From assembly GCF_002188635.1 (NCBI RefSeq), contig NZ_NINX01000029.1, positions 248,001 to 312,000 of the forward strand: 64,000 bases of DNA, given 5' to 3'. Of this stretch, positions 34,294-44,296 are shown piece by piece. A model generated the notes under the pieces. That model had not been told where the DNA came from and did no database searches. It worked only from the letters and a program-made list of their open reading frames with translations. Numbering within the stretch: the stretch's first letter is position 1; each line of letters begins with the position of its first letter. This DNA is from Pigmentiphaga sp. NML030171. Lineage in GTDB: Bacteria; Pseudomonadota; Gammaproteobacteria; Burkholderiales; Burkholderiaceae_B. The position numbers and the translations under genes are program-made.

Positions 34294-34344
34294 GTTATCT
34301 CTCGGTCGCTTCGCTGCGACGAAGTTCTCGCTGTTACCTCACTA

Positions 34345-34376
34345 CGCCGCAATGCGCTCGCGCTTGCGGCGTTTTT
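34345..34376 (+). terminator. rho-independent terminator before traG
   Basis: CGCCGCAA (34345-34352) and TTGCGGCG (34364-34371), with an inner GCGC-TC-GCGC stem, followed by TTTTTATT. Ends the cop cargo/exclusion transcript and insulates the tra operon. Confidence 0.9.
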
Positions 34377-34510
34377 ATTGCTTTCGCCACTAAAGGAAAT
34401 CTGACTTTTTGGGCCTAAATTGCCGCCACATCGGCCTTTGACCGACCTGCGCGAACGCCTTGATCCTCAGTGCTGCGGCACCTCTGTGTGCCGTGATCGG
34501 AGGCGAGGTT

Positions 34511-36532
34511 ATGCAAGGGACGAACGTGCTGTTCGGTCAGATCGCCGTGGTATTCGGCATCGTGATCGCTGGCGTATGGAGCGCCACGCAATGGACAGCA
34601 GCAGCCCTTGGCTACCAGCTACGCCTTGGCTCGCCCTGGTTCGATCTTCTCGGCACACCGATCTACCACCCGTGGAAACTGTTCGAGTGGTGGTTCTTCT
34701 TCGATGCCTACGCGCCGCGCGTGTTCGATACCGGCGGCGCCATCGCGGGCGGCAGTGGCCTGCTGGCGGTGGTGGTCGCCATCGGTATGTCGATCTGGCG
34801 CTCGCGCCAATCGCGGCTGGTTACGACCTACGGCTCGGCACGCTGGGCGAACGCGGATGACATTCGCAAGGCTGGCCTCACGCAGCCGGCCGGCGTGTTC
34901 CTCGGCCAGCACGACCGCCAGTACCTGCGGCATGAAGGCCCGGAACACGTCCTGACCTTCGCGCCCACGCGCTCGGGCAAAGGTGTGGGCCTGGTGGTGC
35001 CGACGCTGCTTTCCTGGCCAGCCTCGGCCGTCATCCACGACATCAAGGGCGAGAACTGGCAGATCACCGCCGGTTGGCGCTCGCGCTTCTCGCATTGCCT
35101 GCTGTTCAACCCGACCGATGCGAAGTCAGCGGCCTACAACCCGCTGCTGGAGGTACGGCGCGGCGCGCATGAGGTGCGCGACGTGCAGAACATCGCGGAC
35201 ATTCTGGTTGATCCCGAAGGTGCGCTGGAGAAGCGCAACCATTGGGAAAAGACCTCGCACGCGCTACTGGTTGGGGCCATCCTGCATGTGCTCTACGCAG
35301 GCGAAGACAAGACTCTGCGCGGCGTCGCCAACTTCCTCTCCGACCCGGCCAGTCCGTTCGAGCTGACCTTGCATCGGATGATGACTACGCCGCACCTCGT
35401 GAACGAGGAAGGTGGTGGCCCACATCCCGTGGTGGCATCCGCTGCGCGCGAAGTCCTCAACAAGAGCGATAACGAACGCTCGGGCGTGCTGTCCACGGCC
35501 ATGTCGTTCCTCGGCCTGTACCGCGATCCCACGGTGGCCGAAGTCACCTCGCGTTGCGATTGGCGCATCGCTGACCTGATCGCTGCCGAGCATCCGGTAT
35601 CGCTGTACCTCGTGGTGCCGCCTTCGGACATTTCGCGGACGAAGCCGCTCATTCGCCTGATCCTCAACCAGATCGGCCGGCGCCTCACCGAATCGCTCGA
35701 CGGCTCCGACGGCATTCAGCGCCGCCACAAGCTGCTGCTGATGCTCGATGAGTTCCCGGCGCTGGGGCGGCTCGACTTCTTCGAGACGGCCCTGGCCTTC
35801 ATGGCGGGCTACGGCATCCGCAGCTTCCTCATCGCGCAGTCGCTCAACCAGATCGACAAAGCCTATGGCCAGAACCATTCGATTCTGGACAACTGCCATG
35901 TGCGCGTGACGTTCGCCACGAACGACGAGCGCACGGCCAAGCGCATTTCCGAAACGCTCGGCACCGCTACCGAGCTGCGCGCGCAGCGCAACTACGCGGG
36001 CCATCGGCTCGCGCCGTGGCTGGGCCACCTGATGGTGTCGCGCCAGGAAACCGCGCGCCCGCTGCTGACGCCGGGCGAAGTCATGCAGCTTCCGCCTGAC
36101 GAGGCCGTGGTGATGGTGTCCAGCGTGGCGCCGATCAAGGCGAAGAAGCTGCGCTACTACGCGGACGCCAATTTCAAGCGTCGCGTGCTGCCACCGCCCG
36201 CGCTGGCGGATGGGCAGTACGCCGACGCGCCGCCATTGCGGCCCGACGACTGGAGCGGGTTGGCGATTCCGTCCGTGCCCGCTGCACTGGCCGCCGCGTC
36301 CGCTGATGGCCTGGAGAACTTGGGTTCGGCCGACGACGGCGGCCCGCGCCGTCAGCCCGAACTCTCCGAAACCGTCGCCTACGACTCCGAGCTGGCCGCT
36401 CCCACGGCCGACCTCGCGCTGCTCGATGACGACGACGACCTGCCGCTTCCCCTTCCTCGCCAGCTTGATCCGGCCATGCAGCGCAGCGCCCGGCTGGCTT
36501 CCCTCGACCCCAACGACGGAATCGAGCTATGA
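34511..36532 (+). CDS. traG: TraG/VirD4 type IV coupling protein
   Basis: 673 residues from the ATG at 34511 with GGAGG upstream; a TTG 17 codons earlier is open but less likely. Two N-terminal membrane helices, Walker A PTRSGKGVG near residue 150, SRTKPLIRLILNQIG, and Walker B LLMLDEFPALGRLDFFE. Docks the relaxase-DNA complex to the Trb pore and supplies energy. It begins the conjugation operon; the stop overlaps the next gene by ATGA. Confidence 0.95.
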   Translation: MQGTNVLFGQIAVVFGIVIAGVWSATQWTAAALGYQLRLGSPWFDLLGTPIYHPWKLFEWWFFFDAYAPRVFDTGGAIAGGSGLLAVVVAIGMSIWRSRQSRLVTTYGSARWANADDIRKAGLTQPAGVFLGQHDRQYLRHEGPEHVLTFAPTRSGKGVGLVVPTLLSWPASAVIHDIKGENWQITAGWRSRFSHCLLFNPTDAKSAAYNPLLEVRRGAHEVRDVQNIADILVDPEGALEKRNHWEKTSHALLVGAILHVLYAGEDKTLRGVANFLSDPASPFELTLHRMMTTPHLVNEEGGGPHPVVASAAREVLNKSDNERSGVLSTAMSFLGLYRDPTVAEVTSRCDWRIADLIAAEHPVSLYLVVPPSDISRTKPLIRLILNQIGRRLTESLDGSDGIQRRHKLLLMLDEFPALGRLDFFETALAFMAGYGIRSFLIAQSLNQIDKAYGQNHSILDNCHVRVTFATNDERTAKRISETLGTATELRAQRNYAGHRLAPWLGHLMVSRQETARPLLTPGEVMQLPPDEAVVMVSSVAPIKAKKLRYYADANFKRRVLPPPALADGQYADAPPLRPDDWSGLAIPSVPAALAAASADGLENLGSADDGGPRRQPELSETVAYDSELAAPTADLALLDDDDDLPLPLPRQLDPAMQRSARLASLDPNDGIEL

Positions 36533-36993
36533 GCCACTATCGCCTCAACCTGTTCATCCAGCCGGAGCACGCCAAGCGGCTCGATGAGCTGGCCGCCAAG
36601 AAAGGCGTGTCCAAGTCGTCCATCGTCGCGGCGGCGCTCGCATCATGGCTGTCGCCCGATGCCGCCGACCAGCGCGAGGCGGCCATTGCCAAGCGGCTGG
36701 ATCGCCTCTCGCGCCAGGCCGATCGCATGGAGCGCGACCAGAACATCGCCATCGAAACGCTGGCGCTGTTCATCCGCTACTACCTGACCGTGAGCACTCC
36801 GGTTCCCGAGGCGCACCAAGACGCGGCACGCGCGCAAGGCAAGGCGCGCTTCGAGCAGTTCACCGAGCAGCTTGGCCGCCACCTGCTGCGGGGCCGCAGC
36901 CTGGTGCGCGACGTGGTGGAGGAACTGCATCCCGACCCAATGCGGATGGAAGACGCGGCGGCAGCCGCGCAAGCGCAGGAGCGTGCCTCATGA
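36529..36993 (+). CDS. ribbon-helix-helix (CopG-type) protein of the tra operon
   Basis: 154 residues. The N-terminal RHH domain [41 protein letters not shown] is followed by a helical region and an acidic tail. Probably regulates or assists the tra/trb genes, or joins the relaxosome; not decided by sequence. Overlaps traG and trbB by 4 bases each. Confidence 0.85.
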   Translation: MSHYRLNLFIQPEHAKRLDELAAKKGVSKSSIVAAALASWLSPDAADQREAAIAKRLDRLSRQADRMERDQNIAIETLALFIRYYLTVSTPVPEAHQDAARAQGKARFEQFTEQLGRHLLRGRSLVRDVVEELHPDPMRMEDAAAAAQAQERAS

Positions 36994-38051
36994 GCGCCGC
37001 GCCTTCATCCCTCACCACCTCGCTCGACCGCCGCATCCAGATGCTGCGCACGGCGATGGGGCCGCTGATCGCCGCCGCGCTCGAAGACCCGGACGTGGTG
37101 GAGGTGATGCTGAACCCCGATCGCACCCTTTGGGTGGATCGGCTTTCCAGTGGGCGCGCGCCGATGGGCGCGGAGTTGCCGGAGACGGACGGCGAGCGAA
37201 TCATCCGCTTGGTCGCGGCCCACGTTGGCGCAGAAGTCCATCGCGGGCAACCGCTGCTGTCCGCCGAGTTGCCCGAAACCGGCGAACGCTTCGAGGGCAT
37301 CTTGCCGCCCGCTGCGCCGGGGCCGGCCTTCGCGCTGCGCAAGCGCGCCATCGGCGTCATCCCTCTGTCGCGCTACATCGAGGACGGAATGATGACCGCC
37401 GAGCAGGCGGGCTTTCTCGTTCGCGCCGTGCGCGAGCGCCAGAACGTCCTGATCGCAGGAGCCACGAGCAGCGGCAAGACCACGCTCGCCAATGCGCTGC
37501 TGGCCGAGATCGCCGCCACGGGCGACCGCGTACTGGTGCTCGAAGACACCATCGAGTTGCAATGCGCGGCCCGCGACCATGTGCCGCTGCGCACGCGCGC
37601 CGGCGTCGTGTCCATGACCGAACTGGTGCGGTCGTCCATGCGCCTGCGGCCTGATCGCGTCGTCGTCGGCGAGGTGCGCGGCGCCGAGGCGCTGGATCTC
37701 ATCAAGGTGTGGGGCACCGGCCATCCGGGCGGTATCGCCACGATCCACGCCGGCTCCGCGCTCGGCGCGCTGCTGCGCCTGGAGCAACTGATTCTCGAAG
37801 TGGCGGTGAACCCGCCGCGTGCGCTGATCGCCGAGGCGGTCAACGTGGTGATCCATATCGCCGGGCGCGGGCGCAAGCGCCGCATCGAGAGCATCGCCCG
37901 CGTCGTCGGCTTTGACGGCGTGGGCTACCGATTGGCGGATTGGGAGGCGGACGCGCTGGACACGCCGTTTCCCGAGTTGTCGCCAAACCCCGATGCCGTA
38001 CCCGCTGCGGCGACTTCCTCATCCCTTGACTCACTTGGAGAACTGCCATGA
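36990..38051 (+). CDS. trbB: TrbB secretion ATPase
   Basis: 353 residues, hexameric VirB11-like ATPase of the conjugative secretion system. Walker [10 protein letters not shown] near residues 157-165, the Asp box [11 protein letters not shown], Walker B-like [14 protein letters not shown], and the His box [14 protein letters not shown]. Tail is Pro/Ala rich. ATGA overlaps on both sides. Confidence 0.96.
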   Translation: MSAAPSSLTTSLDRRIQMLRTAMGPLIAAALEDPDVVEVMLNPDRTLWVDRLSSGRAPMGAELPETDGERIIRLVAAHVGAEVHRGQPLLSAELPETGERFEGILPPAAPGPAFALRKRAIGVIPLSRYIEDGMMTAEQAGFLVRAVRERQNVLIAGATSSGKTTLANALLAEIAATGDRVLVLEDTIELQCAARDHVPLRTRAGVVSMTELVRSSMRLRPDRVVVGEVRGAEALDLIKVWGTGHPGGIATIHAGSALGALLRLEQLILEVAVNPPRALIAEAVNVVIHIAGRGRKRRIESIARVVGFDGVGYRLADWEADALDTPFPELSPNPDAVPAAATSSSLDSLGELP

Positions 38052-38431
38052 CGCAGATGACCATTCCTGCTTTCCGTTTTTCTGCAAATCCGGCTTTGCG
38101 TCTTGCGCGGCTGCGCTGCCTGGCCCGTCCTGCGGGGCAAGGGCTGCTGCTGGCCGCGTTGCTGTTGTTCCTGGCCGGAGCCGCGCAGGCCGCCGGTTCC
38201 TCGATGCCGTGGGAAGGCCCGCTGCAATCCATCCTCGAATCCATCCAGGGGCCGGTGGCGCGCATCGTCGCGGTCATCATCATCATCGCCACGGGCCTCG
38301 CGCTCGCGTTCGGCGACACGTCCGGCGGGTTCCGCAAGCTGATCCAGATCGTATTCGGTCTGTCCATCGCGTTCGCCGCTTCGAGCTTCTTCCTGTCGTT
38401 CTTCAGCTTCTCCGGCGGGGCGGTCGTATGA
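38048..38431 (+). CDS. trbC: TrbC conjugative pilin precursor
   Basis: 127 residues. A long leader with a hydrophobic core (residues 30-48, cleavage near AAQA) precedes the pilin core SSMPWEGPLQSILESIQGPVAR and two membrane helices separated by FGDTSGGFRK. Substrate of the TraF peptidase at 19362. Overlaps trbD by ATGA. Confidence 0.93.
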   Translation: MTQMTIPAFRFSANPALRLARLRCLARPAGQGLLLAALLLFLAGAAQAAGSSMPWEGPLQSILESIQGPVARIVAVIIIIATGLALAFGDTSGGFRKLIQIVFGLSIAFAASSFFLSFFSFSGGAVV

Positions 38432-38700
38432 GTGCCCCTGACACCTTCGCGGACGGCTTCGAGGTGCCGCTGCATCGCTCGCTGACCGAGCCGATTCTGC
38501 TGGGCGGTGCGCCGCGCACCGTAGCGATCGCTAACGGCACGCTGGCCGCCGCTGTCGGCCTGGGCCTGCAACTGTGGATTCCGGGCGTCGTGCTCTGGAT
38601 CGTCGGCCATTCGCTGGCGGTGTGGGGTGCGCGCGTCGATCCGCAGTTCATGCAGGTCTTCGCCCGGCACATCAAGCACCGCCCGCTGCTGGACGTGTGA
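38428..38700 (+). CDS. trbD: TrbD inner-membrane protein
   Basis: 90 residues. VirB3-like: EVPLHRSLTEPILLGGAPRT, one or two membrane helices (residues 33-65) and FARHIKHRPLLDV at the end. Anchors the TrbE ATPase. 15 bases before trbE. Confidence 0.93.
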   Translation: MSAPDTFADGFEVPLHRSLTEPILLGGAPRTVAIANGTLAAAVGLGLQLWIPGVVLWIVGHSLAVWGARVDPQFMQVFARHIKHRPLLDV

Positions 38701-38715
38701 GGGGAGGACGCCGCG

Positions 38716-41169
38716 ATGCTGAACCTCGCCGAATACCGCCAGCGCCCGGCCTTGCTTGCCGACTGGCTGCCCTGGGCCGGGCTGGTCGCACCGGGCGTCG
38801 TCTTGAACAAGGACGGCAGTTTCCAGCGCACGGCCCGGTTTCGCGGGCCTGACCTCGACAGCGCGACGCAAGGCGAGCTGATCGCCACGTCGGCGCGGTT
38901 GAACAACGCGCTGCGCCGCATGGGATCGGGCTGGGCGCTGTTCATGGAAGCCGAGCGCCGGCCTGCGGCCGACTATCCGCACTCGGAGTTTCCCGAGCCG
39001 CTTTCGTGGGTGGTGGAGGAAGAACGCCGGGCCGCCTTCGAGGAATCGGGCCATCACTTCGAGAGCGGCTATCACCTGACGTTGCTTTACCTGCCGCCGG
39101 AAGAATCCCGCGCCCGTGCAGCCAAGATGCTCTACGAGAACACACCGACGAATGGCGTGGACTGGCGCGAGCGGCTGCAAGCCTTCGTCGCGGAAACGGA
39201 TCGCGTCTTTGACCTGCTCGACGGCGTGATGCCGGAAATCGTCTGGCTGGATGACAGCCAGACGCTGACCTACCTGCACACGACCATCTCGACGCGGCGC
39301 TACCGCGTCGGTGTGCCCGAAGTGCCGTTCCACATCGACGCCCTGCTGACCGACTCGCCGCTGGTCGGTGGCCTGGCGCCCATGCTGGGCGACCAGCACC
39401 TGCGCGTGGTGTCGGTGCGCGGTTTTCCGACCTCGACCTGGCCGGGGATTCTGGACGACCTCAACCGCTTGGGCTTTGCATATCGTTGGAGTACGCGCTT
39501 TCTCTGTCTCGACAAATCCGAGGCGGAAAAGGAACTCACCCGCCTGCGCCGCCAGTGGTTTGCAAAAAGGAAGAACGTCATCGCGCTGCTGCGCGAAACG
39601 ATCTTCCAGCAGGAAAGCCCGTTGGTCGATACTGACGCCAGCAACAAGGCGACCGACGCCGATGCCGCCTTACAGGAGCTGGGCAGCGATCAGGTCGCCT
39701 TCGGCTATCTCACCGCCACGGTGACGGTGCTCGATGCCGACCCGGCCGTAGCCGACGAGAAGCTGCGCATGGTGGAGCGGGTCATCCAGGGGCGCGGCTT
39801 CGTCACCATCCCGGAAACGCTCAACGCCGTGGATGCGTGGCTGTCATCCATTCCGGGCAACGCTTACGCCAACGTGCGCCAGCCCATCGTCTCGACGCTG
39901 AACCTAGCACACATGATGCCGGTGTCCGCAGTATGGGCGGGGCCGGAAAAGAACGACCACCTCGACGGCCCGCCGCTGATCGTCACGCGCACCGATGGCG
40001 CGACGCCGTTCCGGCTGGTGACGCACATCGGCGACGTGGGCCACACGCTGGTCGCAGGCCCGACCGGCATGGGCAAGTCGGTCTTGCTCGCCACGCTGGC
40101 GATGCAGTTCCGTCGCTATCGCGGTTCGCGCATCTTCGCCTTCGACATGGGCCGCTCGATGCGGGCCACGATCCTGGGCTTGGGCGGCGAACACTACGAC
40201 CTGGGCACGGATGGCGAAATCGCCTTCCAGCCCTTGGCACGCATCGACCGCGAGGGCTACCGCACCTGGGCCGCAGAATGGGTCGAAGGCCGCTTGCTGC
40301 ACGAAGGCGTGGCGGTCGGCCCCGACGAGAAGGCGGCTATCTGGTCGGCGCTTGGAAGCCTCGCCGGTGCGCCGGTGGAGCAGCGCACGATGACCGGCCT
40401 GTCGGTGCTGCTGCAATCGAACGCGCTGCGCCAGGCGCTCGCGCCCTACGTGCTCGGTGGTGCGCACGGCAAGCTGCTGGACGCTGACCACGACCGGCTC
40501 GGCATGGCCGACGTGCAGTGCTTCGAGATGGAGGAGCTGATGCACAGCAAGGCCGCCGTCATGGCCGTGCTGCATTACCTCTTTGCGCGCTTCGATGAAC
40601 GCTTCGACGGATCGCCCACGCTGCTGATCCTCGATGAAGCGTGGTTGTTCCTCGATGACCCGGTGTTTGCCGCGCGTATCCGCCAGTGGCTCAAGACGCT
40701 ACGCAAGAAAAACGTGTCGGTGATCTTCGCCACGCAGTCGCTCGCGGACATCAAGGATTCGAGCATCGCCCCCGCGATTATCGAAAGCTGCGCCAGCCGC
40801 ATCTTCCTGCCGAACCCGCAGGCGACTGAGCCGCAGATTCGCACGATCTACGAAGGCTTCGGCCTCAACAGCCGGCAGATCGAGATCGTCGCCACCGCGC
40901 AGCCCAAGCGCGACTACTACTACCAATCCCGCCTCGGCAACCGCCTGTTCGACCTCGACCTGGGGCCGGCCGCGCTGGCGTTTGCGGGCGCTTCCACGCC
41001 GCAAGACCAGCGCGACATAGACCGCGTGCTGCTGGACGCCGGCGTACCCGGCTTCGCGGGCGCCTGGCTGCGCCATCGCGGCCTCGATTGGGCGGCCGAC
41101 CTGCTGCCCTCGTTCCCCGGCCTTGCGCCGGGTTCCCTCGCTGATCAACCCCTGGAGAACCTGTCATGA
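38716..41169 (+). CDS. trbE: TrbE secretion ATPase (VirB4-like)
   Basis: 817 residues. N-terminal CagE/TrbE/VirB domain opening MLNLAEYRQRPALLADWLPWAG, then the ATPase with Walker A GPTGMGKSVLL at residues 448-458 and Walker B LLILDEAWLFLDD. ATQSLADI and FLPNPQATE boxes follow. Powers pilus assembly and substrate transfer. Stop overlaps trbJ by ATGA. Confidence 0.96.
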   Translation: MLNLAEYRQRPALLADWLPWAGLVAPGVVLNKDGSFQRTARFRGPDLDSATQGELIATSARLNNALRRMGSGWALFMEAERRPAADYPHSEFPEPLSWVVEEERRAAFEESGHHFESGYHLTLLYLPPEESRARAAKMLYENTPTNGVDWRERLQAFVAETDRVFDLLDGVMPEIVWLDDSQTLTYLHTTISTRRYRVGVPEVPFHIDALLTDSPLVGGLAPMLGDQHLRVVSVRGFPTSTWPGILDDLNRLGFAYRWSTRFLCLDKSEAEKELTRLRRQWFAKRKNVIALLRETIFQQESPLVDTDASNKATDADAALQELGSDQVAFGYLTATVTVLDADPAVADEKLRMVERVIQGRGFVTIPETLNAVDAWLSSIPGNAYANVRQPIVSTLNLAHMMPVSAVWAGPEKNDHLDGPPLIVTRTDGATPFRLVTHIGDVGHTLVAGPTGMGKSVLLATLAMQFRRYRGSRIFAFDMGRSMRATILGLGGEHYDLGTDGEIAFQPLARIDREGYRTWAAEWVEGRLLHEGVAVGPDEKAAIWSALGSLAGAPVEQRTMTGLSVLLQSNALRQALAPYVLGGAHGKLLDADHDRLGMADVQCFEMEELMHSKAAVMAVLHYLFARFDERFDGSPTLLILDEAWLFLDDPVFAARIRQWLKTLRKKNVSVIFATQSLADIKDSSIAPAIIESCASRIFLPNPQATEPQIRTIYEGFGLNSRQIEIVATAQPKRDYYYQSRLGNRLFDLDLGPAALAFAGASTPQDQRDIDRVLLDAGVPGFAGAWLRHRGLDWAADLLPSFPGLAPGSLADQPLENLS

Positions 41170-41891
41170 AAAAGCGTCTTGTCGCCGCCGCAATCGCGGC
41201 CATGCTTTGCACCGCCACCGCCCATGCGCAATGGGTCGTGGTCGATCCCACCAACCTCGTGCAGAACACGCTGACCGCGATCCGCACGCTGGAGCAGATC
41301 AACAACCAGATCCAGCAGCTTCAGAACGAAGCGCAGATGCTGATGAACCAGGCGCGCAATCTCGCCAGCCTGCCATCCAGCGTGGTCGGCCAGTTGCGCG
41401 CCAATCTGGCGACCACGCAGCGGCTGATCGACCAGGCGCGCGGCCTGGCCTACGACGTGACGAATCTGGATCGGGAGTTTCAGCGCCTGTATCCCGAGCA
41501 GTACGCCGCCACGGTGAGCGGCGACCAGATGTACCGCGACACGCAGGAGCGATGGAAGAACACGCTCAACGGCTTGCAGACCACGATGCGGATGCAGGCC
41601 CAGGTTTCGCAGAACCTGGGCGAAGACGAAAGCGTGCTCGCCGACCTCGTGGGCAAGAGCCAGTCAGCCGAAGGTGCGTTGCAGGCGATGCAGGCCATGA
41701 ACCAGTTGCTGGCCTTGCAGGCCAAGCAGTCGATCCAGTCGCAGCGGCTCCAGATCACGCAGGATCGCGCTGCCGCGCTGGAACTGGCGCGGCAGGCGGC
41801 GGCCACGGAGCGCGGACGTGAGATGACGCGCCGCTTCCTGGGCAGTGGCACGCCGTACACGCCGCAAGCCGTCGATTTCTACAACCACTGA
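41166..41891 (+). CDS. trbJ: TrbJ (VirB5-like) pilus/channel protein
   Basis: 241 residues, periplasmic. Signal peptide ends TAHA near residue 21; the remainder is a long helical coiled coil (QINNQIQQLQNEAQMLMNQARN). Ends GTPYTPQAVDFYNH. Minor pilus component needed for mating-pair formation. Confidence 0.93.
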   Translation: MKKRLVAAAIAAMLCTATAHAQWVVVDPTNLVQNTLTAIRTLEQINNQIQQLQNEAQMLMNQARNLASLPSSVVGQLRANLATTQRLIDQARGLAYDVTNLDREFQRLYPEQYAATVSGDQMYRDTQERWKNTLNGLQTTMRMQAQVSQNLGEDESVLADLVGKSQSAEGALQAMQAMNQLLALQAKQSIQSQRLQITQDRAAALELARQAAATERGREMTRRFLGSGTPYTPQAVDFYNH

Positions 41892-41903
41892 CGAGGTGCG
41901 GCC

Positions 41904-42203
41904 ATGAAGTACGCGCCTGTCGTGTTCGCTCTCGCGTTCCTGCTGTCCGGCTGCGATCAGCCGCTGTCGGTGGCTTCACTGGCCGCCGATCCATCCCGGT
42001 TGCACACGCTGCGCGCGCAGTGCCGCACGGGCGCGCACGACGGCGCGTTTTGCGCGCAGGTGGCCCAGGCCGACCTGCGGCGCTTTCTCTCCGGCCAGAC
42101 CGGGCCGAGCGAGTATCAGACGCTAGCCGACCTGCCGCCGATTCCGCCCAGCTTCGATGAACCCGCCGATGCCGATGCGCCTGGGCAGGAGGACTCACCA
42201 TGA
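41904..42203 (+). CDS. trbK: EexN/TrbK-like exclusion lipoprotein, copy 2
   Basis: 99 residues. Lipobox LLSGC with Cys17; mature part has AADPSRLHTLRAQC and GAFCAQVAQADLRRFL, the same pattern as 34066-34293. Pro/Asp-rich tail of 30 residues absent in copy 1. Location between trbJ and trbL is that of trbK, the entry-exclusion gene of RP4. Four-base overlap with trbL. Confidence 0.85.
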   Translation: MKYAPVVFALAFLLSGCDQPLSVASLAADPSRLHTLRAQCRTGAHDGAFCAQVAQADLRRFLSGQTGPSEYQTLADLPPIPPSFDEPADADAPGQEDSP

Positions 42204-43573
42204 ACGACGTAACGATCATCGACCGCTTCCTCGATACCTTCTCGCGCTACATCGACTCGGGCTTTGGACTGCTGCATGGCGAGGTGGCGTTTCTGACCGC
42301 CACGCTGATCGTCATCGACATGACGATCGCCGGGCTGTTCTGGGCGATGGGCCATGCCGTCGGCCAGGGCGAGGACGTGATCGCCAAGCTGATCCGCAAG
42401 GTGCTGTACGTCGGTGCCTTCGCCTACATCATCGGCAACTTCAACACGCTGGCCGGCATCCTGTTCCGCTCCTTCGCCGGGCTGGGCCTAACGGCCAGCG
42501 GCTCGACCTTGAGCATGGAGAACTTCCTACACCCTGGGCGGCTGGCCAAGGTCGGCATCGACGCCGGTGCGCCGATCCTTGAGCAGATCGGCAACATGGC
42601 GGGCTTCCCCGAGGTGTTCGTGAACATCACGCCCATCGTCGTGATGTTCCTCGCGTGGTTGATCGTCATCCTGTGCTTCTTCGTGCTGGCGATCCAGCTT
42701 TTCATCACGCTGATCGAGTTCAAGCTGACCACGCTCGCCGGCTTCGTGCTGGTGCCGTTCGCGCTGTGGAACAAGACCGCGTTCCTCGCCGAAAAGGTGC
42801 TGGGCAACGTGGTGTCGTCCGGCATCAAGGTGCTGGTGCTCGCCGTCATTGTGGGCATCGGCTCGGGGCTGTTCGCCGAGTTTCAGGTACATCCCGCCGA
42901 GCCATCCATCGACCACTCCGTGGTCGTGATGCTGGCCTCGCTGACCCTGCTGGCCTTGGGCATCTTCGGGCCAGGCATTGCAACCGGGCTGGTGTCTGGC
43001 GGGCCGCAGCTTGGCGCGGGTGCGATGGCCGGTGCTGCGCTGGGCGCTGCGGGCGCTGCCGTTGCCGTCGGCGCCGCAGCCACGGGCGTCGGCGGCGCGG
43101 TAGCTGCTGGAGCGCGCATGGCGCCCGCTGCCGCCAAGCTGGCCGGCAGCGGCGCGCGGGCTGCCGCTGGGGCTGCCAGCAGTGCACGGTCGGCGTTCCA
43201 GGCCGGTTCCGCTTCGGCCGGCGGCGGCCTCAAGGGTGCCGCTGCGGGCTTCGGCAATGTCGCCAAGACAGGCGCTCAGGCAGCCGGGCAGAAGGTGGCC
43301 GATGGCGCGCGTTCGATGAAGGAACGTGCCGCCGCAGCTTTCCGCCAGGAAGGCACGACTTCGGCGGGAGGCGGTACAGCCGCCGCATCGGGCGGCCCAG
43401 CGTCTGGTGGTGATACGCCCTCCACCGCGCCGCAGGAGCAACCCGCCTGGGCCAAACGCCTGCATCGCCGCCAGCAACTCACCCATGCCGCAACCACCGC
43501 CGCCCACACGCTGCGCGGGGGCGACGGCGGCAGTTCCAGCCAGGGGCCGAGTCTGCGCGATTCCGATTCCTGA
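42200..43573 (+). CDS. trbL: TrbL mating-channel protein
   Basis: 457 residues. VirB6-like with five to six membrane helices in residues 20-265, then a long Ala/Gly-rich cytoplasmic or periplasmic tail (residues 270-457) of low complexity ending in GGDGGSSSQGPSLRDSDS. Forms part of the inner-membrane channel. The tail is common in TrbL but variable in length. Confidence 0.94.
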   Translation: MNDVTIIDRFLDTFSRYIDSGFGLLHGEVAFLTATLIVIDMTIAGLFWAMGHAVGQGEDVIAKLIRKVLYVGAFAYIIGNFNTLAGILFRSFAGLGLTASGSTLSMENFLHPGRLAKVGIDAGAPILEQIGNMAGFPEVFVNITPIVVMFLAWLIVILCFFVLAIQLFITLIEFKLTTLAGFVLVPFALWNKTAFLAEKVLGNVVSSGIKVLVLAVIVGIGSGLFAEFQVHPAEPSIDHSVVVMLASLTLLALGIFGPGIATGLVSGGPQLGAGAMAGAALGAAGAAVAVGAAATGVGGAVAAGARMAPAAAKLAGSGARAAAGAASSARSAFQAGSASAGGGLKGAAAGFGNVAKTGAQAAGQKVADGARSMKERAAAAFRQEGTTSAGGGTAAASGGPASGGDTPSTAPQEQPAWAKRLHRRQQLTHAATTAAHTLRGGDGGSSSQGPSLRDSDS

Positions 43574-43591
43574 TCTTCAAGGAGAACACCC

Positions 43592-44296
43592 ATGCGATTC
43601 AAACGACCGCAGGTGCGCTATGCCGACACGCCGCAGCCTGCTACTCCGTACCAATCCGCCGCACAGGTGTGGGACGAGCGCATCGGCTCGGCCCGCGTGC
43701 AGGCGAAGAACTGGCGTTTCATGGCCTTCGGCTGTCTCACGCTGGCCGTGCTGATGGCCGGGGGCCTGGTCTGGCGCTCGGCGCAATCCATCGTGACACC
43801 CTATGTCATCGAGGTGGACAACGCGGGCCAAGTGCGCGCCGTGGGCGAGGCCGCTACGCCGTACCGGCCCAGCGATGCGCAGATCGCCTACCACCTGGGC
43901 CGCTTCATCGGCCTGGTGCGCTCGCTGTCCATCGACCCGATCGTGGTGCGGCAGAACTGGCTGGACGCCTACGACTACACCACCGACAAGGGCGCCGTGG
44001 TGCTCAACGAGTACGCCCGCGTGAACGATCCGTTCGCGCGCATCGGCAAGGAGTCGGTGACGGTGCAGATCACCAGCGTGACCCGCGCCAGCGACGCCTC
44101 TTTCAACGTGCGCTGGACGGAACAACGCTTCGTCAACGGCGCTCCTGCTGGCACCGAACGCTGGAACGCGGTGATTTCCATCGTGCAGCAGACCCCGCGC
44201 ACCGAACAGCGCCTGCGCAAGAACCCGTTGGGCATCTACGTCAACGGCCTGTCGTGGAGCCGCGAACTGGATTCTTCCGAAGGAGCCAAGCCATGA
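43592..44296 (+). CDS. trbF: TrbF (VirB8-like) assembly protein
   Basis: 234 residues. Short cytoplasmic N-terminus, one membrane helix (residues 46-67), then a periplasmic VirB8 domain with SIDPIVVRQNWLDAYDYTT and ending NPLGIYVNGLSWSRELD. Nucleates the channel complex. Overlaps trbG by ATGA. Confidence 0.95.
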   Translation: MRFKRPQVRYADTPQPATPYQSAAQVWDERIGSARVQAKNWRFMAFGCLTLAVLMAGGLVWRSAQSIVTPYVIEVDNAGQVRAVGEAATPYRPSDAQIAYHLGRFIGLVRSLSIDPIVVRQNWLDAYDYTTDKGAVVLNEYARVNDPFARIGKESVTVQITSVTRASDASFNVRWTEQRFVNGAPAGTERWNAVISIVQQTPRTEQRLRKNPLGIYVNGLSWSRELDSSEGAKP

